Source: Styela clava
Lineage: Eukaryota > Chordata > Ascidiacea > Stolidobranchia > Styelidae
Direction of reading: 5' to 3'
Assembly (NCBI RefSeq): GCF_964204865.1
Contig: NC_135251.1
Coordinates: forward strand, 17,918,001-17,982,000
Length of the DNA: 64,000 nucleotides
Of the stretch, positions 1-10,501 are shown piece after piece. Made by a program: the position numbers and the translations under genes. The notes beneath the pieces are model-generated. The model was not told the origin of the DNA and did not search any database. It was given only the letters and a program-made list of their open reading frames with translations. The first letter of the stretch is position 1. Each line of letters starts with the position of its first letter.

Positions 1-234
1 AGTCTTTAGTATTACATGAGGTTTCCTTCAAAATTAACATGGCAGAATAAATAAACATATGGTGTAATCATCTAATGAGAACATAAATTATGATGAAGCA
101 AGATTATCAATATGAGAATGCTCTAAAAGTCCCAACAAATAGGGGTAGAATTGATTGAAATAAGATATATTTAGTTGTTCCACAATAATAACTCTTTCAA
201 TCGTGGTTGATACGACTTTTGTTTTGGCTATAGA

Positions 235-3200
235 TTAAAAACGCACTATATTGCTTGCACAACGACTCCCAAGTTGTTCACATTTACATACCTCTAGATC
301 TCTTCCTTCACACCCAGGACCACCCGCTTCACCGCCATTACATCTTCTTGTTCTCTTTTGAATTCCAGTTCCACATTCTTGATTACATGAAGACCAGGAA
401 TCCCATGACTCCCAAGAAGCACATGCTTGATTGTTGCAGGTTAAGATTTCTTGGCTGTCACCAATGCAGCCGGTTCCTCCAAAGCATTCCCTATTTGAAA
501 AATATCGTTGTTTTAAATACAAAATAAACCATGATCCAAAGTAGTTAAAACAGTCTTTTCTTGCTGATAACCATCTATTCATTCTATTGAATATTGTATT
601 ATTGTAAATATTGACGCTCACCTAGTTCTGGTTTGAATACCACCACCGCAATCTGCACTACAAACACCGTAATCTGTCCATTGTCCCCAGAAAGAACATG
701 TAGGAATGCTTGCGAAACATTCAGCCACTTCTTCTGCATCAACGGCTGGTGCACAACCCTGATCTCCAATGTTGCCATTGGTGCATATACGAGTTCGACG
801 GTAGGTTCCTGGAAATAGAATCATTTTGGATTTGAAGTAGCGTTAATCGGGATTTTTCAGAAGCAAAGACATAATATGATATATTATATTCAAAGAACTT
901 GAAGTTCAACTAACTTTCAAAAATGATAGTAAATATATTACAGATATTAAAATTTGCAATTATGTTTACCTTTGCCACAGGTCACAGAACATTCGCTGAA
1001 TTCTGTCCATCCTCCCCAAGTGGTAACTGGGCAAGGAGGTATAGAATCACACGGAATAACATCTACAGCACTTCCTGCACATCCACCTTGTCCTGCATTG
1101 CCTCCAATACATTTTCTGCGCAAATAAAATGAGATTTTTTTTAGTGATATTATCTAAAGTCGTAGACATAATTAAGTATGAAGATTGGTTAATAACTGTG
1201 TCGTATGTGTATGATCTCACAAAAGAGTCTCACAACCTTGCAACCGTGCAACCAGAATTGACACGACATAACTAATTTTCAACCAACTGGTCAACTTAAA
1301 TAATGCATCATCGTCCGCTGCACAAAAAAGTTGAATAACAATTATTCAGCAGATGACGTCGCTTCCAACATAATGCCGATCTGGCGCTTCCAGGTGCATT
1401 CAGGGCCGTTCAAGAGCATAGAACCTCGAAAAAGAAAGTGGTTCAGTGCGACTGCTCTTTGTAAGAAGAAGATAGAGAATAAATCAAAAAGAGTTTGGGT
1501 TAAAAGAGAAGTGTTTGTTAATTAAAGTTGTTGATTTTCTTTGTAGTTGATGCTGGAGTTAGTTCGTGTTAGTCCATGATCCGGTTTAACGCGAACCTTC
1601 GCTTAATAATGTATCCACGTCCACATGTGTGGCTGCATTCCGTGCTTGTCCACGAAGACCAAGTGCTTGCGTCTTCACATGGCTCGTCAAAACAGCTTTT
1701 AGTTTGTGAAGCACTTCCAGTACATTTATCGTTGTCTTGCGCACCGGACGGTGAACGGCAGGATCTGGAAAATGATGAATGATTACAAAAGTTAGAAATC
1801 AATTATGTGATGAAGTGTATAATTAAAGGAAATATGTAAATAGTCATATTCAAATCAAATTGCATTGTTACGCATTGTAGTGCAACTTAATAACAGTAAA
1901 AACAAGTCGACTCAATAATAATTAATGGTTACCTGAATCTGAAATGCCGTCCAGGACCACACGATTCTGAACATGCGGTATATTCTCCCCAAGATGACCA
2001 TGAATATTGCTCAGGGCATTTTGGTATTTCTGCAGTGCATGGTATATCACGACTGTTTTGTCCGGGGCAAGGTGCACCTCCATATGATGTACACGATCTG
2101 TAACGGAAAATTGAATGAGGTCTGAATTGTGGTTACCAAATTTCGCTGCACATGAACAAAAATAATTGGCTCAAAAAACAGCATGTTTTAGCATTGACTG
2201 TATTATATCACTAATAACTAATGCGTGGCACTTATTGGACAGGAAGTAGACCCGTTGTTGTTTTGTGAATAATTGTTTTTTCTCCAAAACTATTGGATCC
2301 ATCGATGTCCGATTTTACTATTCAAAACTGAAAAAGTCCCTAAAAGGCTATTTAATTAGAATTTCAAAGACCTTTCCTGTGGCACGCTATATCACCACAA
2401 ATTCACAGGCACTCGGTATAGTCTTTTTTTTAACTGGCATTGCTCACAAAAAGATGTAGATGTAAATTATGTTCCATGTGCTATATATATGCAATTAAAA
2501 GTATGGCACTCACCTTATCTGACGAATTATTCCGACACCACAGGTGACGCTACATTGCGTAATGGTAGACCAAGAACTCCATGCAGATTCTCTACAAGCC
2601 TGTTCGTTACATTTTGCGCTTTCGCTTCTTGGTCCTTCGCAGCCAGGTCCTCCATAACCACCGCCAAGACAAATTCTGAAAAAGTTTATACCACACTCAG
2701 ACCAAAGCACATAAACAAATAGGTAACCGAAATACTCCTAATTCGTTTACAGCCTTTGCGACTACGTCTTGAAACAGTTATTGCTCATTAATTCGTCGAG
2801 TTTATTCGAGTTAGATAATTTACCATTTGTGCTGTTAACGTTATGCTCTTTAAAAGATAAGAATAAGAAGATACATCGCAATTTTTGTTATAAATACAAG
2901 GAATATAAAGTATAGCAAAAAACGCACTTACCTCGTTCTGAACCATGAACCACCACCACAAGTTCGAGTACACGAAGACCAACTACCCCAGGCTTGCCAT
3001 TCTCCACATTGGTCCAAGTTACAATTCATGGTTTGACTTGAGGGTCCGATACACCCTCCTTTGCCAGCGGTTCCACCGATGCAAACTCGGATGCGTGTGA
3101 CGGTTCCTCCACCGCATGTAGCGGAACAGATTCCTGTTTGAGTCCAAGATCCCCACGAACCAACAATGCAGTTTGGTCTTGTTGGATTTGTACAAGCAAC

Positions 3201-5955
3201 AGACATCCTTGAAAGTCCTAAGCATCCCTCACGGCCTGCAACACCACCTTGACAAGCTCTTGTACGGTATCTGAAACCACGACCGCAATCCGCATCACAG
3301 GCGCCATATTCGGTCCATCCTGCCCAATAGCTGCATGGTAGAGTGTTGCATGCAATGGTGCTGACCTTCGAGCCTGGACAATCTCCACCACCTTGGCATA
3401 CACGAGTACGGGTAACAGTACCAGTGCCACATGAAACAGAACATGAAGAGGTTTCACTCCACATCCCCCACACTGCACAGGAATAATCGTTACATCGTAT
3501 AATTTCTGTGCTTTCGCCATCACAGCCTGGCTGTCCAGCACGTCCTCCGACACAAGTTCTAACAAAATAAAATAAATAGTGTTAGTGGAAGAATAGGATT
3601 CGTATTGGTTTATTCCACATTTGGATTTTCAACATTCAACAAAATATGAAAATTTTACCTCGATCTGGACCTAGTTCCTCCGCCGCAGTTTGCTGTACAA
3701 ATTCCATAACTTCCCCATGAACTCCATGTAACGCATGGTTGTTGATTGCATGGAATGACTTCTCGAGCGTTTCCTGGACATTCTGGATCTCCTGGAGAGG
3801 CTCCTCGGCACACTCTGTTATACAATAAACAATTTGGTATTTGGAATGGCAATGCATTCTGGATACAGGATAAGTTATACCAAAACAATAATAGGATGGC
3901 TTGAAAATAAGGTACTCGTGATGTCTCTTGTGAAAGATTTGATTCTTACTAACCTTAATCTAGTAAGAGTTCCTCCTCCGCATTTAGCTGTGCAAGCTAC
4001 AACAATAGACCATCCAGTCCATAATATTTCACGACATGGTCTTCTGTTGCATACGTTTTCTTCGTACGATCTCCCAGTGCACAGACCGGATCCGACACAT
4101 GCTCTGTTATTGCGTCAAAATTTTAATTACGTTTGATTTTACTCCCTCTTGGAGTAAGTTGAGTTGTTTCACCTTGTTATAAGCTTCATTCTTGAGATTA
4201 GATGTTAGTAGAAGTTCTTGTTAGGCAAAGCATGCGTTCCCTCGAAAGACAGGTGAATATAATGTCAAATTTCCAGATGAAAGCAAGATGGTTGTCGAAT
4301 CGGACGAACTAGTAATCGTTCTTGAGAGTAGATTCAAGCATTTTCGTGCAATGGTAGAGTCTTTTTCTTGTCGTTAAATTTTTTCATGCAAAAGACTAGT
4401 ACTATTGACACCAGTATATTTTACTCCTGCTGGTAGGTTTGCCATCATATAAGAGATGTAGAGACGGGAACATTGAAGCAGCATAACTGACGAGCTCGGT
4501 AACAAAGTTCCAAATTATAAAGCCACACAAAGAAGTGATTTAGAGTGAGAAAGAAAGCAGCCGAGAAAGTGGAAAAGATGTATGGTTAAAATGAACAGTG
4601 CTGTGAAGATACTGCAGTTGACAAAAGTTAGATTAGTCGGTTGATTAGTAACAAAGAGAACTCTTATGTAAAGCTGTCGTTCATAGTTGAAGACTGTAGA
4701 AACACGGAAAGGCTTATTACCAGTAGTGGGATTCAGCCGGTTCGCACCGGTTCTATAGAACCGTCTCACGGAATTTTATGAGATTAGCGAACCGGTTAGC
4801 TTCACTGGTTACTGTCAATGTTCTGTTTGTAACAGAACCGGCTGAAAAATATGAGTTTTGTGATGGAACCGGCTGACAAAAAAAATTTGAATCCACCACT
4901 GGTTATTACGATACAAACATGCATGTTATATTGTAGACTATGTCTACGGACGTGTTGGACATCCAGACACGCTTCTCAATGTACGCGCCGAAAATTGGCT
5001 TAATATTTATTACCGAGTTTTAGTCATCTAATGTATGTTTCGCTAGCTCATGTTTACCTTGTGCGTCTGAATGTTCCAGTGCCACACGTGACGCTGCACG
5101 CACCCCAACTGCCCCATGAAGCCCACGAAGAAACGCATTCACGGCCAGTTTCACATTGTCTTTGCTGACGTCCTTCACCAATGCATGGTAGTTCGTTATT
5201 ACCATTTGTAACACACGTTCGTGATCTGCAGAAATTTATATAATTGTATCACACACAGTATTTGAATGAAAGCTTGCTATTGCAATATTTTATTCTAGTA
5301 AAGATGATCTTTTACCAAGACATCTTATCTTATTCGTCGTCTATATTATTCTCGCAGGTACCAAAAGAAGTTGAAAATCATTAAGAAGAAACAAAACAAA
5401 CACTACCTGGATGAAAATCCATATCCGCAGTTGACCGAACAACCGGACCATTCTCCCCAAGCGCCCCATGTTCCACGATCGCATTCTTTCTCGTTACAGT
5501 TGCTTGTCTGCAAATATGAAAAAAAATGAGCGGATATGCAAATAGATTTCCAAAACCGAATTTGTGGGCTTCGTGATATAACCGTGAGAAATAGTCAACA
5601 TTCCAAAGAGGAACGAGAACATGTATATATAACACTTAACCTGCGAACAGTTTAATAAATGAGTTGTATTTAAGTCAATGCATAGGCAGATGAATTGGAA
5701 CTTAAAACTGCTTAAATCCGTCGAAACAAATCAATCAATTGAAAACATTATTATACCAAGTATAAATAAGCATAAGTTTTCGTACGATATCGGGATTTGA
5801 AAGGTTTTCAAAGATACTCACGTCAACAGAAATTCCAATGCATCCACCTTGTCCTGGTACTCCATTCATACACCCTCTGATTCTGGTCCATCTTCCTTGA
5901 CCACATTCCCTGCTGCAGACTGACCAACCACTCCATTGGAGCCAATATCCTCCAC
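235..5955 (-). CDS. Array of 15 thrombospondin type-1 repeats, lectin-TSR gene
   Basis: Twelve exons from 5955 down to the stop at 237-235. Each repeat shows W-x-x-W followed by C-x-x-x-C-G-x-G, then R-x-R-x-C, G-G, GC-x-G and a closing Cys pair. Eight of the 15 have the C-x-x-S/T-C-G sequence that POFUT2 O-fucosylates in known TSRs. Introns from the third TSR on fall inside the module, after the R-x-R strand, almost all in phase 2 (AG|A). Exon 3558-2932 is exceptional: it holds four repeat starts with no intron. The last repeat ends in a divergent tail (GRDLEVCKCEQ) and a TAA stop. I saw no AATAAA on the minus strand in the 234 bases that remain, so the 3' end may be outside the window. Confidence 0.85.
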
Positions 5956-8900
5956 CTGTGCAAATGAAAATAGTTGATGATGGTAACTAATTCAAATTTA
6001 GTTTTAAAAAGACAAACACTACTTAAATATGAAATGAAGATATTTCAGTTGTAGCCTACATGTTCTAACTTGAGGAATTAAGTAATTTGAATTGAAATTG
6101 TATACGCACACTATGCAGTATATATATTGCTTAAACTAATCCTTACTTGGTGGTTTTGTTGTCGTTCGAGTCGCAGGTGTAGTTGTTGGGCGGGCAGTCG
6201 GTGGAAGTACTCTGCATCCAGCTATAATGAAATATACCAAAATTACATTCTCTATATATATTATACTATGTTTTTGTTTTTTTCATGGGAAATTTTTTTT
6301 TTTACCTCTTGGTTCGTAACATGATCCAGTTAATTCGTTGTAACAGCACTGCAAAACCTGTCTGCAATATGATCTTGGTGCTCGTGATCCAGTGTAACCG
6401 CCACACGGTCTTCTGTAACGATGAAACACAAGTGTTATGTAACAATATCGAAAAATGTTTCAATGCGATCAAATCCAGATACATTTTACAATACATGTCT
6501 ATTTGTGAACCCAGCATTTTGGTTATTTTAAATATATAATCAGTTTTAGCAACACTGATAGTTAAACCCGTTTAGCAAAATAGTTTAGCTCATATTTCAA
6601 GGCAATAACGTACCTGTTATACTGAGGAACTGAACAGCAAGATGATGTTGTTGGGACCGGTGGCATTACTGTCGACTGAATGTAATAAATGATATTTTAA
6701 TATTTTGACCAACATTTCGTCTTAGTCTAGGTCTAATTCACGGACTGCCCCTTTTTCAAGTTGTAATATATATATATTAAAATATCATTTCATAGACTGA
6801 GTAACATAACTCAAAATTACCAATCCATTCGTGCGCATTTATCCAATAAGAATGTCATAACAATAATAATGCATTCTAATTTGATTTTCATTTCATTGTT
6901 TGTTTATTACATAAACACAATAGGTTTTGTTTATCGGATTATGATGAACCGCGACCAGCCAGAACCAAGTCGTTCACTGTTTATTCGAAAATTATTTTAA
7001 ACACGGATTGGTCCTATCGTGCTATCGGCGTGTGAACGTGTCATATCATGTTTATTGTTTCTCAGCCCGTACAAGACAGTGACAGACATCGTTCGGGTTT
7101 GTTTACATACGTTATAATATAATACATCGAGTAAATATATATGTGTTTTCAATGAAAACACGTTTTGCTGAGTAGATCACTAAATATCAACCACCAAAAT
7201 CGTGAAATCATATTATTACAATCTCTAGACTAGTGGAATAAAAGTTAGAAAGAGAAAAACACGCGGGGAATTTAATTTCACCAAAAATGTCCAATATGAT
7301 AGAAAATAAAATATTAGGACGTGCTGAAGCGACTTTTTTTAACCCATGTTACACGCTTGAAAAGTTAGTTAGTTGTGCTGTTTCCTTGTTTTAGGCTTTA
7401 ACTTTTTCTTTGATGATTTATCGCGGAAATAAATAAAAAATGTTAAAAGTATAGTTCAAAATAAAACCAGTTTTGTTGCACTGATCTCGAAACCTCGAAT
7501 TCAGAACAAAATTATTCTATTATTAATAAAGATACTCACGCGTGCAGGAGGAGCTGTAATAAAATAAAACATATTCAATATAGTTATATATGGAAATAAA
7601 TATTGAGACAATCTATACGTATAACGTAAACATTCTATTTTTAGCAGTCAAATATAAAGAAAATATAAACAATGAATACTTTCATACCAATGCCAACCAA
7701 AATGGGTTTCACACCTCTATATTTTTCCTGCATCTTTTGAATGAATCAGAGTTGACATCGGCATTTCAATGCGGAATTCAAAACTATTTTGATGCTACTA
7801 ATATGGGTGGTTTATATTAAAAATTGAGCTTACAATTTCGGCATGTTGTTCCGCTGTATCCATTTCTACACACGCAAGAGTAGCCTCTACCACTGCTTGT
7901 TGGATAACAGGTACCGCCATTTGCACATGTGTTCGGTGCACATGATGTTGAGCCGATCGAGTCTAAAATGGGATAGAATAAATATCAATAAACGTACATC
8001 ACCTAGTTTAATATATTGTATGAAAATGTACTTACATACTCCACCAGCACGTCGTACTCCAGCACCAGACATACAGATATAATATCGTTTGCTGCCACAG
8101 TCGCTGTCGAACCATTTTCCTAGTGTATTTTGATTCGTTCCCACGTTATTGGTAGCCGCCATTGAAATGCAATCATCGTTGGGTGAAGCATTATTCGGTT
8201 CCCGATAATACTTATTTTTGTACCAATTTTGATAGTTTTCACCTGATGATGATGTCAGTGGGATTTTGCGTCCACTTTCCCATTGCTGTAAAATCCAGAG
8301 AAGTACAGTTACAATTTATGGATGCAGAAGAAAAGTAACGAAGATAAGAATTATCATCATATATAACATGATATTCCAGAACACATCTGTAAGATATATA
8401 TAGCATACCCAGTTGCCCTCCTCATCACGATCGCTACCGCCAATCCAATAGCCGACAGAAAATATGTCATTGTCCCAACCGCCAGCGGGAAACTCAGACA
8501 TCCAGTCCTTTAATTTTTCATTCACGAATTTTTGCATGCCCTCGCTAGAGATTTCCAAAAGCATACTGCCGTACGTTGACGTAGCGTGATTGTCACATTC
8601 GGCACGTGCACGCACGTACGTTCGGCGTACTTTGTGGAATGTGAAAGTGTAGGAATTGTAGGAAAATCGGTAGAATCGCACTGGGGGAATAAATAGAATC
8701 ATGTTATAGTTTTGCAATCTCTTCATATTGTTTACTAGTTGTTACTGTTTACTTGCAATCAATTAATCTAATTATGAAATAAATACATTATAGGAATCGG
8801 TCTAGACTCTAGAGAAATTAAATTATGAAATTATAGTGAATTGGAACCATTCTTTTTGTATTTGTAATAAGTAATTACCCGAAGGCTTCACAACTGAAAT

Positions 8901-10477
8901 TGTTGGTCTCTGTGTAGATGAGTAGCTGGAGTAAGTGTATGTGTCGCCTTGAGTTATAACTGGACCAGGTACTACTGATGTCGGATAACCCACATTATAC
9001 ATAAGCACAGGTTCACCCAAAGCGTAAACATTGCTGTTTGAATTACGCATTCTTCCTACGATTTTGCGTGATTGATAACATGATGGCTAAATGAAAAGAG
9101 AAATATTTTAGATCCAAATGTTAATATTGAACAAAGTAAATTGCGAAAAATATCTCTATTGAGACCAATTATTGTTTGTGGGCTTAGATTTAAAGTCGAT
9201 GGTTGAATTTAATATTGTACAACAGTTGAAATTTAGTCGACTGTTTATTCATAAATTATTGATATTCTATCAACATAAAGTCAATAGGATGTGTCAAAAT
9301 GAAATAGTTTTGTGATATTTCAGGCCGTAACTTTCTCACCTCATCTTGTCGTTGTGGATGTTTGTAGTAACAACAGTCGTGATCAAGTACACATTCAGTG
9401 ACGTTGTTTATCTCGACGACTTCACCTGCGAAATATGCATTTGTTTAAACTCCATGCAAGATTGTCATCCATGTTTGTAATGTGTATTAAAGGCTACAAA
9501 TTGACATTGTTTCTGTGCTATTGTGATGTCAATATGGCGTGCCGCATGTAATGGTAAAAAGTAAAGTCTAACACGTTAAGATTGCAGGTTGATGTTTTGA
9601 CTGTATGTTAATGTTATATACTTTATTTTAGAAAATGGAAAATAAAATGCTTTCATTCTGATTTAATATGATTGCTTACCATCCACGTTTTTGTTACAAG
9701 ATTCCTTGAATTCAGTCTCAAGCCAACATGTTTTAACATCTTCAAATTTAGCTTCAACTAATACATTAGGAAATAAATTATCGAACTCGTCTTCAATCTG
9801 AAAAAAAGATGAATGTAAATTGGGATAAAATTAGTAAAATATGAGGGGTGGTGATATACAGCACTTACTCTTCAACTGGCCAGGATTCTAAGCATTAGAT
9901 AAATTTGATCATATGTCATATATAACTCTCGATATTTAGTAAATTTCACTTCTTTGTATAAAAAAATTAAAAAATCACTTCACAATTCAAAACACGATAA
10001 TGATTATCTGTAGAACAAGAGAGCTATGCTCAAATATATAGACACGCAGCGCCACCCAATGGCAATAATTTTAATGACGTCATAGCGAAAAAATAAATAA
10101 TAGCCTTCTGGAGAAGAATTTTCTCTTTAACCACTGAAAATTTCAAAGCAATTGGTCCAGTATTTGAAGAGAAAAGCAATTTTTTAAAAATGATGGAGAC
10201 AAATAACAATAACAACAAAATTTTGAAACGATCATTATGTCCACTAAACGTGTCCAAAAACTGAGCAAGTTGTACAAAGGATTACAATACAATAACTATA
10301 TATTACGAAAACTGTTACTTTTGTTAACAACAATTCAATATAACTCACAATAAAATTTTGTTTTTCATCTACTTCGACTTCTTCCTCTTGAACTTGGGTT
10401 TCATTATTCTCCGCTCTCGTAACATAAAGAGAACAAAGTAATAACAACGCCGTCACTAGGTGACGCAACGCCGCCAT
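235..10477 (-). CDS. Secreted C-type lectin / EGF / 15x thrombospondin type-1 repeat protein (complete, 23 coding exons)
   Basis: Predicted secreted multidomain adhesion or matrix protein of 1,289 residues. Coding exons, 5' to 3' on the minus strand: 10477-10349, 9797-9680, 9425-9340, 9086-8879, 8680-8409, 8285-8036, 7962-7834, 7553-7540, 6675-6614, 6412-6306, 6221-6147, 5955-5822, 5507-5407, 5225-5058, 4103-3954, 3814-3659, 3558-2932, 2675-2514, 2097-1933, 1764-1597, 1115-970, 808-622, 490-235. Each intron has GT-AG ends and all joins keep frame; the total is 3,870 nt, divisible by three. Order of parts: signal peptide (1-21), acidic segment, Cys-Cys module, Ser/Tyr-rich linker, C-type lectin domain (about 181-352), EGF (355-397), two Cys-Cys modules, Thr/Pro linker (460-483), then 15 TSRs to the C-terminus. 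No transmembrane segment is seen. TSRs bind glycosaminoglycans and other matrix ligands in known families; the ligand here is unknown. I know no gene with this exact domain order. Confidence 0.85.
4721..4901. mobile_element. hAT-like non-autonomous MITE in a TSR-gene intron
   Basis: Short element with terminal inverted repeats (CAGTAGTGGGATTCA at the left; the complement of TGAATCCACCACTG at the right). It is flanked by near-identical 8-bp sequences, cttattac (4713-4720) and gttattac (4902-4909). The inside is rich in repeated gaaccggct/agccggttc motifs. An 8-bp duplication and CAG(T/G)-type ends are typical of hAT elements. It sits in the 954-bp intron between exons 5225-5058 and 4103-3954. 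Confidence 0.75.
6147..7553 (-). CDS. Cys-Cys modules and Thr/Pro linker, including a 14-nt microexon
   Basis: Four small exons: 7553-7540 (14 nt), 6675-6614 (62 nt), 6412-6306 (107 nt) and 6221-6147 (75 nt). They encode Pro-rich sequence with two Cys-Cys modules (SSCCSVPQYNRRPCGGYTGSR and QCCYNELTGSCYEPR) and a Thr/Pro/Arg linker (ARPTTTPATRTTTKPP) likely to be O-glycosylated. A related Cys-Cys module (DHDCCYYKHPQ ... PSCYQSRK) lies before the lectin domain in exons 9425-9340 and 9086-8879. I do not recognise this module as a named domain. The microexon is needed to keep the frame between the EGF exon and the next one. Confidence 0.72.
7834..7962 (-). CDS. EGF-like domain exon
   Basis: One exon encodes a single six-cysteine EGF module: CAPNTCANGGTC, a Gly/Ser loop, then CVCRNGYSGTTC. 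It is phase 1 at both ends, as is usual for EGF exons, and sits just C-terminal to the lectin domain. I see no calcium-binding EGF consensus (D/N-x-D/N-E). Confidence 0.88.
8036..8680 (-). CDS. C-type lectin domain, two exons (8680-8409 and 8285-8036)
   Basis: The two exons join in phase 0 and give an about 160-residue C-type lectin fold. Visible landmarks: an early helix with AEC, the WIGG core motif, the Ca2+/sugar-site motif EPN inside REPNN, then DDC, WFDSDC in place of the usual WND-C, and YYIC at the end. EPN is the mannose/GlcNAc-type motif in this family; whether calcium is really bound is uncertain because the WND triad reads WFD. The domain follows a short Ser/Tyr/Pro-rich linker exon (9086-8879). 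Confidence 0.88.
10050..10265 (-). repeat. Interspersed tRNA-SINE-like family A, copy 1
   Basis: On the minus strand it reads tggacacgt..., a run of gttgttattgtt, then GGACCAATTGCTTTGAAATTTT and a ggtggcgctgcg tail. The same order is seen near 16.7, 18.8, 30.9, 56.9, 58.1 and 60.4 kb. It lies in the first coding intron of the lectin-TSR gene. No coding capacity. Confidence 0.7.
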
Positions 10478-10501
10478 TTTTATTCGAAGAGAATTCCTCT
10501 C
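10349..10501 (-). CDS. First coding exon: signal peptide and acidic stretch of the lectin-TSR gene
   Basis: The ATG is at 10477-10475 in a good context (AAAATGG) and follows 24 bases of 5' leader after an acceptor (TTTCCAG) at 10502, so at least one non-coding exon lies further upstream. The first residues, MAALRHLVTALLLLCSLYVT, form a classic signal peptide with cleavage likely near RA-EN. A Glu/Val-rich acidic run follows (QEEEVEVDEK). The exon ends in phase 0 at a GTGAGT donor. This start is preferred because it is the only ATG that gives a hydrophobic leader in frame with the downstream domains. Confidence 0.85.

Noticed and set aside
3218..3565. 115-codon minus-strand frame over the TSR exon
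   Set aside because: It is the wrong frame of exon 3558-2932, whose true frame gives cysteine-rich TSRs continuous with its neighbours.
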